Part shown: positions 56,841 through 64,000 of the stretch, in pieces
Layout of the letters: the number at the start of each line of letters is the position of its first letter
Numbering within the stretch: the stretch's first letter is position 1
Origin: Afipia sp.
Lineage (GTDB): Bacteria > Pseudomonadota > Alphaproteobacteria > Rhizobiales > Xanthobacteraceae
Length of the DNA: 64,000 nt
Direction of reading: 5' to 3'
Assembly: GCA_017308595.1 (NCBI GenBank)
Contig: JAFKER010000009.1
Coordinates: forward strand, 1 to 64,000
The notes under the pieces: model-generated
Seen by the model: only the letters and a program-made list of their open reading frames with translations
Database searches by the model: none
Told to the model about the DNA's origin: nothing
Made by a program: the position numbers and the translations under genes

Positions 56841-58379
56841 ATGGTTCAGCGCGTTTCCACAGTGGCATTTGAGGGAATCGAGGCCCGCGCGGTGGACGTG
56901 CAGGTCCAGGTCGCGCCCGGTTTGCCCGCCTTTGCCATCGTCGGCCTGCCTGACAAGGCGGTTTCAGAAGCCCGCGAACGGGTTCGCTCCGCCCTGATCG
57001 CGTCTGGGCTGGCGCTGCCCGCCAGGCGAATCACCGTCAATCTCGCGCCCGCCGACCTGCCCAAGGAAGGCAGTCATTACGATCTTCCCATCGCACTCGG
57101 ATTGATGGCGGCTATCGGCGCCATTCCGCCCGATGCGCTCAGCGGATTTACGGTCCTCGGCGAACTCGGGCTCGACGGTTCGATCGCACCCGTGGCGGGC
57201 GTGCTGCCTGCGGCCATCGGTGCAAATGCGCGCGACGAGGGGCTGATCTGCCCCGCGGCCTGCGGTGCGGAAGCCGCGTGGGCCAGCCCCGAGATTCAGA
57301 TCGTTGCGGCGGCATCCCTGATCCAGATTGCCAATCACTTCAAAGGCACGCAGGTGCTCTCGCGGCCGGAGCCGAAAATCGCCGAACGCCAGATCGGATC
57401 GCTCGACCTGCGCGACATCAAAGGACAGGAAAGCGCCAAGCGCGCGCTCGAGATTGCTGCGGCCGGCGGCCACCATCTCCTGATGATCGGCAGTCCGGGT
57501 GCGGGAAAATCAATGCTCGCCGCGCGGCTGCCCTCGATCCTGCCGCCGCTGTCGCCGTCCGAACTGCTCGAAATCTCGATGATCGCTTCTGTCGCCGGCG
57601 AGATCGACGGCGGCGCGCTGACCTCACAGCGGCCATTCCGCGCACCGCATCATTCCGCAAGCATGGCCGCGTTGACCGGCGGCGGCATGCGGGCAAAACC
57701 CGGCGAGATTTCGCTCGCCCATCATGGCGTGCTGTTTCTCGACGAGCTGCCGGAGTTCGATGCGCGGGTGCTGGATTCGCTGCGCCAGCCGCTCGAGAAC
57801 GGCGAGGTGTCGGTCTCGCGCGCCAACCACCGCGTCACTTATCCCGCGCGCTTCATGCTTGTGGCCGCGATGAATCCATGCCGTTGCGGTCATGCCTATG
57901 AACCCGGCTATGCCTGCAAGCGCGGACGTATCGACCGCTGTACCTCGGATTATCAGGGACGCATTTCCGGGCCACTGATGGATCGCATCGATCTGCGTAT
58001 CGAAGTGCCCGCCGTCACGGCTTCCGACCTGATCCTGCCCGCGCCCGCGGAAGGCTCCGCCGAAGTCGCGGCGCGTGTCGCTGCGGCCCGCGCGATTCAG
58101 ACCGCGCGCTATACGGCGATCGGCCTGCCGCAGATTCGCACCAATGCGGAAGCGCCTGCCGCCGTATTGGAAGAGGTCGCACGCACCGACGCGCAGGGAC
58201 AGAAACTGCTGCGCGATGCCGCCGAAACCATGCGCCTGTCGGCCCGTGGCTATCATCGCGTGATGCGGGTCGCGCGCACCCTCGCCGACCTCGATGGCGC
58301 CGAGACGATAGGCCGGCTTCATCTTGCGGAGGCCCTGTCCTACCGCGCGCTGGCGGAAGATTCGCGCCGTGCGGCGTGA
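56841..58379 (+). CDS. comM: YifB/ComM family Mg-chelatase-like AAA+ ATPase
   Basis: A 512-residue ATPase; ComM is a hexameric helicase promoting branch migration in natural transformation. Residues 1-170 are a Lon-protease-like domain (GLPAFAIVGLPDKAVSEARERVRSAL), followed by the AAA+ core with Walker A GSPGAGKSMLAARLP, Walker B LFLDELPEF, and a Cys cluster MNPCRCGHAYEPGYACKRG. Full length. GAAGGGG precedes ATG 56841. Confidence 0.94.
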   Translation: MVQRVSTVAFEGIEARAVDVQVQVAPGLPAFAIVGLPDKAVSEARERVRSALIASGLALPARRITVNLAPADLPKEGSHYDLPIALGLMAAIGAIPPDALSGFTVLGELGLDGSIAPVAGVLPAAIGANARDEGLICPAACGAEAAWASPEIQIVAAASLIQIANHFKGTQVLSRPEPKIAERQIGSLDLRDIKGQESAKRALEIAAAGGHHLLMIGSPGAGKSMLAARLPSILPPLSPSELLEISMIASVAGEIDGGALTSQRPFRAPHHSASMAALTGGGMRAKPGEISLAHHGVLFLDELPEFDARVLDSLRQPLENGEVSVSRANHRVTYPARFMLVAAMNPCRCGHAYEPGYACKRGRIDRCTSDYQGRISGPLMDRIDLRIEVPAVTASDLILPAPAEGSAEVAARVAAARAIQTARYTAIGLPQIRTNAEAPAAVLEEVARTDAQGQKLLRDAAETMRLSARGYHRVMRVARTLADLDGAETIGRLHLAEALSYRALAEDSRRAA

Positions 58380-58532
58380 GCGAAATCCCGCGCTGACAAC
58401 GCTTCCGTAACGATCTCTCTTTACACTTCACAAACCATAGGCCGCCCGTTGCGTGGCTGTGGCGCATGATCCGGATCGCCAGTGCGGCGTTCCGCGCGAC
58501 CATGCCGAGTTCGTGTTGAGTGAGTGGCGTCC

Positions 58533-58997
58533 ATGCGTGTAACTATTCTGGCTTCAACGATTCCATTGCTGCTGGCCGGTGTTGTCGCCGGCGGTGAGAT
58601 GATCCCGAGCGCGAGTCCCTGCATCGGCATGGGCCGCGCCTCGATGCAGATCGCGACGGCGCCCTGGCAAAATCCGCTCCATGTCAGCTTCACCGACGAT
58701 CCGGAATATGCCACCGTGCGGGTTCAGGTGGTCGATACGGCGGACATGGCCGATTTCACCGTAACTGATGGCGCGATGACCGCGGACCCCGACAGTTGCG
58801 CGGTGACGCGTGACACCGCGTTCGTCAGTATTTCCGACCGGCACCTGGCCGATTCCGATCCCGTCATCTATCTGTCCCGCGAACCCGGCGCGGACTACCG
58901 CGTCTTTGTGCAATCGCGCGCGTTCAGCACGAAGGACGCCGCTGCGCTCGTGGTCAGCGCGGGGCGCCGCGTGCACATGGCCGAGCGGTCGATGTGA
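58533..58997 (+). CDS. Small secreted protein of unknown function
   Basis: A 154-residue protein with a signal peptide (RVTILASTIPLLLAGVVAGG) and a beta-rich mature domain ending in VVSAGRRVHMAERSM. Two Cys (in SPCIGMG and DSCAVTR) may pair. No family recognised. It follows comM by 153 bases and may share a transcript with the kinase gene. Confidence 0.68.
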   Translation: MRVTILASTIPLLLAGVVAGGEMIPSASPCIGMGRASMQIATAPWQNPLHVSFTDDPEYATVRVQVVDTADMADFTVTDGAMTADPDSCAVTRDTAFVSISDRHLADSDPVIYLSREPGADYRVFVQSRAFSTKDAAALVVSAGRRVHMAERSM

Positions 58998-59001
58998 GGC
59001 G

Positions 59002-59016
59002 TTAACGTTCCATTAG
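59002..59016 (+). promoter_or_regulatory. CtrA-like half-match before the hybrid kinase
   Basis: TTAA-N7-TTAG resembles the CtrA site TTAA-N7-TTAA with one mismatch, 115 bases before the kinase start. Short motif, high chance of coincidence. Confidence 0.2.
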
Positions 59017-59130
59017 CCATGTTTGAATCGCCCGCGGCGATGCCCGCGCGCTTCAAGCACTTCGAAACGTCCCCGCCACATCCTGCCTCCAAACCCTTCC
59101 TACTGTGATCCAGCCGCGGAGTGGCCCCTT

Positions 59131-61413
59131 ATGTTGCGAGCCTTGCGTATCAGGTCGCGCCTCCGCCGGTTTGCCCGACGCCATCCCTGGATAAACGTCA
59201 CCCTTCGCTCGGTGACGATCTTTTCCGCCACCTTCGGCGGCGCGTATGGATTTATCACCGGAAGCCGGAGCGAAGCCTACGATCCGCACGCCTTTGCGCT
59301 CGGCGCAAGTTTCCTGTTTGCCGTTGCATGTCTTGCGCTTGCGACACTCAGCATGCGGATGCGCTGGCTGCGTAAGAAGATGCGCAAGATCGAGATGCAC
59401 AACGAGGCCCTGGCCGATCGCAACTGGGAGCTGAAGGGGGCCGAGGAACATGCCCGCAGCCTGTTCGAATCCCAGAGCGATTTGATCGTGCTGCGCGACG
59501 GTGACGGCGTCATCACCTCGGTCAACGATTCTTACTGCGCGCTTGCGCGAAAGCCGCGCGAGGCTCTGATCGGGACACGCTTCGCGCTGCCCGTGCTGGA
59601 ACAGGGCGCCGTTGCCCTTGAGCCGAATGGCACCCGCATTCACGACCAGAAGATCGACAGCCCTCTTGGACCGCGCTGGATCGCCTGGCGCGAAGGACTG
59701 ATCCGCAGCGACGCGCACCAGCCCGCCGACGTGCAATGTGTGGGCCGCGACGTCACCGACCGCACGGGCACCGAGCGCGCACTGGCCGAGGCACGCGATC
59801 ACGCCAATACGGCGAACCGCGCCAAATCGAAATTCCTTGCCATGGCGTCGCATGAAATCCGCACGCCCTTGAACGGCATCATCGGCATGAGCAACCTGCT
59901 GCTCGATACATCTCTCACCGCCGAGCAGAGGACCTATGCCAAGGCGGTCAAGACATCCGGCGACGCGCTGATGGCGTTGATCGACGAACTGCTCGATTTC
60001 TCCAAGATCGAAGCCGGCAAGATCGACCTTGAGCAGCGTCCGTTCGCGCTCGCCGCCATGATCGAGGACATCACCGAATTGCTCGCGCCACGCGCGCAGG
60101 CGCGCAAGCTCGAGATCGCCTCCTATGTTGATGAGCGTCTGCCGCAGGAGGTGCTTGGCGACGCCGCGCGGCTGCGCCAAGTGCTGCTCAACCTTGCAGG
60201 CAACGCCATCAAATTTACGCAGACCGGCGGCGTTGCGCTGATCGCCGAGCCGGGCATCTGGCCGGGAGAAGTCTCGTTCATCGTGCGCGACACCGGCATC
60301 GGCATCGCCCCTGAGGCGCAGCAGCGAATCTTCCGCGAATTCGAACAGGCGTCCGAGGGCACCGCCCGCGATTACGGCGGGACGGGTCTGGGCCTGAGCA
60401 TCAGCGACCGCATTGTCCGGCGCATGGGCGGGCGGATCGCACTGGAAAGCAGCGAAGGTCACGGCGCGACGTTTGAATTTTCCATCCCGCTGGCCGCCGC
60501 AGATCACGCCAATGAGGCGGCGCCAGCCTTCATTGCGCCAGACCTGACCGGAAAATCGATCATGCTGGTGGCGCCGCAAAGCATCGAAGCCTCGCTGATC
60601 GCACGGCGGCTGGAGCGCTGGGGCGCCCAGACCTGCACCGTGGCAGACGCATCGATTGCACGTGCGCTGCTTCCGGAACGCTCGTGGTACGCCGTGCTGG
60701 TCGATTGCGGCAACGGCAATGCACTGCTGCGGGATCTCGGCGAAGCCGCCATGCGCCACGCCACTCATCGGATCGCGATGTTCACGCCTGCAGAGCGCCG
60801 CGACATGACACCCGCAATTGCCCCCGCCTATACCGGCTATCTGGTGAAACCGTTGCGCGCGGCATCGCTGGCGGCGCGGCTGGCGGCTTCAGGTTCTTCG
60901 CTTGCGCCGGAACTCTCCAGCGACGAGGTCCCGGCGACCGATATGACGCGCGCTCCGATGCCGCTCGATGCCGCTCCGCACGCTCTTTCGATTCTTGTCG
61001 CCGAAGACAACGAGATCAACGCGCTTCTGATCCGCTCGCTACTCACCAAGCTCGGCCACGCACCGGTCATCACCACCGACGGCGAGGCTGCTCTCGAATC
61101 GTGGCTTGCAGCCGACACCGCAGGCGCGCCTTACGATCTCGTGCTGATGGACATCCAGATGCCGAGGCTCGATGGCATCAGCGCCACGAAACGCATTCGC
61201 GCGCATGAAGCAGGTCGCAGTGCGCAGCGCACCGCCATCCTTGCACTCACAGCGAATACGCTGGTGGACGACCGCTACGCCTGCTTTGAAGCCGGAATGG
61301 ACGGTTTCCTGATCAAGCCGCTTGACCGTGAGAAACTCTCGGAAGCGCTGGCGGCGATCCCTGCAAGAAGCACGACTCCAGCGGCGATTCCGGCACGCCT
61401 GGCGCTGTCATAA
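59131..61413 (+). CDS. Hybrid sensor histidine kinase with two receiver-like domains
   Basis: A 760-residue membrane kinase. Two membrane segments (about residues 25-48 and 55-80) and a short coiled region precede a PAS domain (about 111-215), HisKA with His241 (AMASHEIRTPLNGIIGMSN), HATPase (NAIKFTQTGG, DTGIGIAP, GTGLGLSI), a degenerate receiver (about 460-590) lacking the acidic pair but with Asp525 (AVLVDCGNG), and an intact C-terminal receiver with LVAEDN, Asp674 (LMDIQMP) and Lys in FLIKPLD. ATG 59131 has GGAG upstream; the longer frame from 59023 has no membrane logic. Confidence 0.93.
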   Translation: MLRALRIRSRLRRFARRHPWINVTLRSVTIFSATFGGAYGFITGSRSEAYDPHAFALGASFLFAVACLALATLSMRMRWLRKKMRKIEMHNEALADRNWELKGAEEHARSLFESQSDLIVLRDGDGVITSVNDSYCALARKPREALIGTRFALPVLEQGAVALEPNGTRIHDQKIDSPLGPRWIAWREGLIRSDAHQPADVQCVGRDVTDRTGTERALAEARDHANTANRAKSKFLAMASHEIRTPLNGIIGMSNLLLDTSLTAEQRTYAKAVKTSGDALMALIDELLDFSKIEAGKIDLEQRPFALAAMIEDITELLAPRAQARKLEIASYVDERLPQEVLGDAARLRQVLLNLAGNAIKFTQTGGVALIAEPGIWPGEVSFIVRDTGIGIAPEAQQRIFREFEQASEGTARDYGGTGLGLSISDRIVRRMGGRIALESSEGHGATFEFSIPLAAADHANEAAPAFIAPDLTGKSIMLVAPQSIEASLIARRLERWGAQTCTVADASIARALLPERSWYAVLVDCGNGNALLRDLGEAAMRHATHRIAMFTPAERRDMTPAIAPAYTGYLVKPLRAASLAARLAASGSSLAPELSSDEVPATDMTRAPMPLDAAPHALSILVAEDNEINALLIRSLLTKLGHAPVITTDGEAALESWLAADTAGAPYDLVLMDIQMPRLDGISATKRIRAHEAGRSAQRTAILALTANTLVDDRYACFEAGMDGFLIKPLDREKLSEALAAIPARSTTPAAIPARLALS

Positions 61414-61489
61414 ATCCGTATCACGACCATGATTATTGAAGCCTCAGGGCCGCGCTTGGCGAATCAACGTGCGCGGCCGCGAGGAAGCC

Positions 61490-62518
61490 ATGAGCGGCAA
61501 CAAACCGGCACCAGCGAAGCCGGGCACAAATCTCAAACCGATTGAGCGGCAGAGCGCTCGACATCCACTCGACGCGTTTCGTCATAATCCGCTGGTGCAG
61601 ATGTTACGGCCGACCCATGCAAAGTCGGCGGCGACCGCCGCTGCCACATGGCTGATGCCAAATCTTCTGCATTCAAGCCTGCGCGGCGAAGCCTTGCCGG
61701 ATGTGATGCAGCCCGCGCGCCTCGGCAAGATCGGTGCGCTGGAAGTTCGTCTTGCGCAGACCAAAAGCGATGTGAAGCGCGCGCAAAAGCTGCGTTATAA
61801 AGTGTTCTACAAGAACGGAGCAGCCATCGCGGATGCAGCGACCATGCTGGCGCAGCGCGACAAGGATGCATTCGACAAAATCTGCGATCACCTGCTCGTG
61901 GTGGATCACGCCGCCAAGCCAACCATGAGCGGCAAGCAGCCCGTGGTCGGCACCTATCGCCTGCTGCGCCAGGACGTTGCCGAAAAGCACGGCGGTTTCT
62001 ACACCAATGACGAGTTCGACATTTCAGGACTGATGCAGCGGCAGGCGGGCCTGAAGTTTCTTGAACTCGGACGCTCCTGCGTGCTGCCGCCCTACCGCAC
62101 CAAACGCACCGTCGAGTTGCTCTGGCATGGCGTGTGGAGTTATGTCCGCCGGCACAATCTCGATGTGATGATCGGTTGCGCAAGCTTTGAGGGCACGAAC
62201 CCCGACGCACTCGCATTGCCGCTGTCATTCCTCCATCACTACGCTACCGCGCCGGAAGGCTGGCGTGCGAGCGCGCATTCTTCGCGCAGGGTGGAGATGA
62301 ATCGCATCGCGAAAGAGAACATCGATACCAAAGCGGCGCTGCGCATGTTGCCGCCGCTGATCAAGGGTTACCTTCGCGTCGGAGCCTTCATCGGCGACGG
62401 CGCGGTGATCGACCACCAGTTTGGCACCACGGATGTACTGGTTGTCATGCCGGTGTCGGCCATCTCCGGCCGTTACCTCGATCACTTCGGCGCTGACGCG
62501 ACGCGTCACGCGGCGTAG
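61490..62518 (+). CDS. GNAT-type N-acyltransferase, OlsB-like
   Basis: A 342-residue protein of the Acetyltransf_5 (hemolysin/OlsB) family. LEVRLAQTKSDVKRAQKLRYKVFY, TYRLLRQDVAEKHGGFYTNDEFDIS and LELGRSCVLPPYRTKRTVELLW are typical of ornithine N-acyltransferase OlsB and lyso-ornithine-lipid or related lipid synthesis. There is no OlsA gene nearby, so the lipid product is uncertain. ATG 61490 is preferred over TTG 61436 because GAGGAA precedes it. The first 70 residues are an extra basic stretch. Confidence 0.82.
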   Translation: MSGNKPAPAKPGTNLKPIERQSARHPLDAFRHNPLVQMLRPTHAKSAATAAATWLMPNLLHSSLRGEALPDVMQPARLGKIGALEVRLAQTKSDVKRAQKLRYKVFYKNGAAIADAATMLAQRDKDAFDKICDHLLVVDHAAKPTMSGKQPVVGTYRLLRQDVAEKHGGFYTNDEFDISGLMQRQAGLKFLELGRSCVLPPYRTKRTVELLWHGVWSYVRRHNLDVMIGCASFEGTNPDALALPLSFLHHYATAPEGWRASAHSSRRVEMNRIAKENIDTKAALRMLPPLIKGYLRVGAFIGDGAVIDHQFGTTDVLVVMPVSAISGRYLDHFGADATRHAA

Positions 62519-62525
62519 GCAACAG

Positions 62526-62559
62526 CTTTGTCATTCCAGCGAAAGCCGGAATGACAAAG
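62526..62559. repeat. Short palindromic element R9, two-way terminator
   Basis: CTTTGTCATTCC (62526-62537) and GGAATGACAAAG (62548-62559) are exact complements around AGCGAAAGCC. It shares the GTCATTCC/GGAATGAC ends with class B elements but lacks their interior. Between convergent OlsB-like gene and coaA. Confidence 0.8.
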
Positions 62560-62565
62560 AAAAAC

Positions 62566-63522
62566 TTACAATCGCCGCAGCTGAACGTCCTCGATGACAT
62601 GATCGCCGCCCTTCTTGAGGATCAGCGTGGCACGCGGCCGCGTGGGCAGGATATTCTCTTCAAGATTGACAAGGTTGATGGTGGTCCAGAGCTCGAGGGC
62701 TCTCGCGGTCGCTTCCTCGTCGGAGAGCTTTGCATAACGATTGAAGTATGATCGTGGATCGCGGAACGCCGTGTTACGCAACGTCAGGAACCGCTCGACA
62801 TACCATTCGCGCAGAACCGGCTCGTCCGCATCGATATAGACCGAGAAATCGAAGAAGTCCGACACATAGGGCACCGCTTTGCCATCGCGCGGCAGGCGCC
62901 CGGTCTGCAGCACATTGACGCCTTCGACAATGAGGATGTCCGGTCGGTCGACCTCGACTCCCTCGTTCGGGATCACGTCGTAAGTCAGATGCGAATAGAC
63001 CGGCGCTCGCACGGGGCGGCGACCGGCCTTGATGTCGGACAAGAACGAGAGCAGCGCGGGAAGATCGTAGCTTTCGGGAAAGCCTTTCTTCTGCATCAGG
63101 CCTTCACGTTCCAGAACCTCGTTCGGATAGAGAAAGCCGTCTGTGGTGACGAGATCGACCTTCGGCCGCGGCGACCAGCGCGCCAGCAGGGCCTGCAGCA
63201 CGCGCGCGGTGGTGGACTTGCCAACCGCCACCGATCCGGCCACGCCAATGATATAGGGCATCTTGCGGTCCTCGATACCGAGGAAATGCCGCTGCGCCAC
63301 GAACAGGCGCTGAGCCGCAGCAACATAGAACGACAGCAGACGCGACAGCGGCAGGTAGATTTCCTCGACCTCTTTCATGTCGAGACGATCGTGCATCGAA
63401 TGCATCCGCGCGATTTCCTCGGCGGTCAGGGTCATCGGCATGTCGTCGCGCAAGGCGGCCCACTGCGCGCGCGAGAACACGCGATAGGGATTGTACTGAA
63501 CCTGTTCGGCTCTCACATCCAT
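62566..63522 (-). CDS. coaA: Type I pantothenate kinase
   Basis: A 318-residue kinase that phosphorylates pantothenate, the first committed step of coenzyme A synthesis. Walker [18 protein letters not shown] is at about residues 100-116; the [24 protein letters not shown] region and [16 protein letters not shown] are family marks. AGGAGG is seven bases before ATG 63522. Tandem with hisE, an arrangement conserved in this group. Confidence 0.97.
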   Translation of the reverse strand: MDVRAEQVQYNPYRVFSRAQWAALRDDMPMTLTAEEIARMHSMHDRLDMKEVEEIYLPLSRLLSFYVAAAQRLFVAQRHFLGIEDRKMPYIIGVAGSVAVGKSTTARVLQALLARWSPRPKVDLVTTDGFLYPNEVLEREGLMQKKGFPESYDLPALLSFLSDIKAGRRPVRAPVYSHLTYDVIPNEGVEVDRPDILIVEGVNVLQTGRLPRDGKAVPYVSDFFDFSVYIDADEPVLREWYVERFLTLRNTAFRDPRSYFNRYAKLSDEEATARALELWTTINLVNLEENILPTRPRATLILKKGGDHVIEDVQLRRL

Positions 63523-63574
63523 GAGCCAGTCCTCCTGTCCGGCCTGCGCGTGTCCCCGCGCCGGCCGAATTGAC

Positions 63575-63898
63575 CTAATCACGCTTGCGCGCAGCCTTCT
63601 CTTCAAGCCCGGACATTCCCGTCCGCTGCGCCAATGCTGCTTCGACATCCGTCAGACTGACGCCGCGCGACTTCAGCAGCACCAGAAGATGGAAAAGCAG
63701 ATCAGCACTCTCGGCGATCAGGTGACCGCGATCGTTCTCGATGGCCGCGATCACAGTCTCGACCGCTTCCTCGCCAAGCTTCTTGGCGCAATGCTCCGGA
63801 CCCTTGTCCAGCAACTTGCGTGTATAGGACGCGTCGCCTCCCGACGCCGCGCGGGCATCGATGGTGGCTGCGAGATCGTGGATCGTAAAACCGCTCAT
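63575..63898 (-). CDS. hisE: Phosphoribosyl-ATP pyrophosphatase
   Basis: A 107-residue all-alpha NTP pyrophosphohydrolase for the second step of histidine synthesis. [26 protein letters not shown] and [22 protein letters not shown] contain the conserved Glu and Asp metal ligands. ATG 63898 gives the standard length. In related genomes hisF lies just upstream, i.e. off the right edge; the last 100 bases of the window do not show a recognisable hisF end. Confidence 0.95.
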   Translation of the reverse strand: MSGFTIHDLAATIDARAASGGDASYTRKLLDKGPEHCAKKLGEEAVETVIAAIENDRGHLIAESADLLFHLLVLLKSRGVSLTDVEAALAQRTGMSGLEEKAARKRD

Positions 63899-64000
63899 AA
63901 GCTGCCTTCTATCACTTCCGTACTCCGGTAGGGAGCGCAAAGAGCTGATCCGATTCAGGTATTTGGCATTCCGGACACATCGACCACGCGCCTCACGGAT
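63899..64000. other. Right edge, no gene recognised
   Basis: About 100 bases upstream of hisE; no motif, tRNA or clear reading frame continues to the edge. Confidence 0.4.

Noticed and set aside
63899-64000. 3' end of hisF
   Set aside because: Expected from synteny, but none of the three minus-strand frames gives a HisF-like C-terminus in the remaining bases.

Overview
The window reads as core chromosome of an alphaproteobacterium of the order Hyphomicrobiales, most likely the Bradyrhizobiaceae/Nitrobacteraceae (Bradyrhizobium, Afipia/Oligotropha, Nitrobacter, Rhodopseudomonas). This placement is inferred from high GC, family-specific gene types (TIGR02300 acidic protein, DUF1150, CP4-like class II AroA, PmtA, long-form LptB) and familiar gene order (lptC-lptA-lptB-rpoN-hpf-ptsN; dnaJ-dnaK near grpE-hrcA, with rph-rdgB-hemW next). 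I see no prophage, insertion sequence, CRISPR array or rRNA operon. There are about 65 protein genes and two tRNAs.

Layout. 1-2.6 kb: cmk and aroA (minus) diverge from a small acidic protein. 2.7-9.0 kb: tRNA-Ala, a class III CoA-transferase, then a ugp-type glycerol-3-phosphate ABC importer operon with a VOC-fold gene inserted between ugpB and ugpA. 9.0-9.9 kb: a small heat-shock protein behind a sigma-32-type promoter and a ROSE-like RNA thermometer, then DUF1150. 10-17.2 kb (minus): RNase D-like, LPS-export genes lptC-lptA-lptB, rpoN, hpf, ptsN, plus a DUF930 protein and tRNA-Leu. 17.4-23 kb: NDUFA9-like reductase, uppP, GST, queG, an NTF2-like protein and a hydrolase. 23-29 kb: translation block infC (AUU start), rpmI, rplT, pheS, pheT, with two paralogous secreted proteins on the other strand. 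29-40.3 kb: mixed metabolism and repair (amine oxidase, NlpC/P60-like protein, nth, an AraC-MGMT fusion, gpmA, dapB, phosphoesterase, pyrF, FMN reductase, pmtA). 40.4-46.7 kb: chaperone block dnaJ, dnaK, grpE, hrcA, with an unknown secreted protein in the middle. 46.9-53.2 kb: rph, rdgB, hemW, an LpoA-like lipoprotein, rsmI, yraN, gshB. 53.3-56.6 kb: a TonB-dependent receptor and a PAS-like protein, possibly an accessory insertion. 56.8-64 kb: comM, a hybrid histidine kinase, an OlsB-like acyltransferase, coaA, hisE.

Two themes cut across the genes. First, stress control: sigma-32-like promoters are visible before hsp20, dnaK and probably grpE, and hsp20 adds an RNA thermometer. Second, of the 11 places where two genes converge, nine contain an imperfect palindromic element bounded by GTCAT...ATGAC-like ends, in four or five sequence families. 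I found none between tandem or divergent genes, which suggests a role as two-way terminators or 3'-end stabilisers. I did not find a clearly new multi-gene system; the most unusual items are listed as findings.
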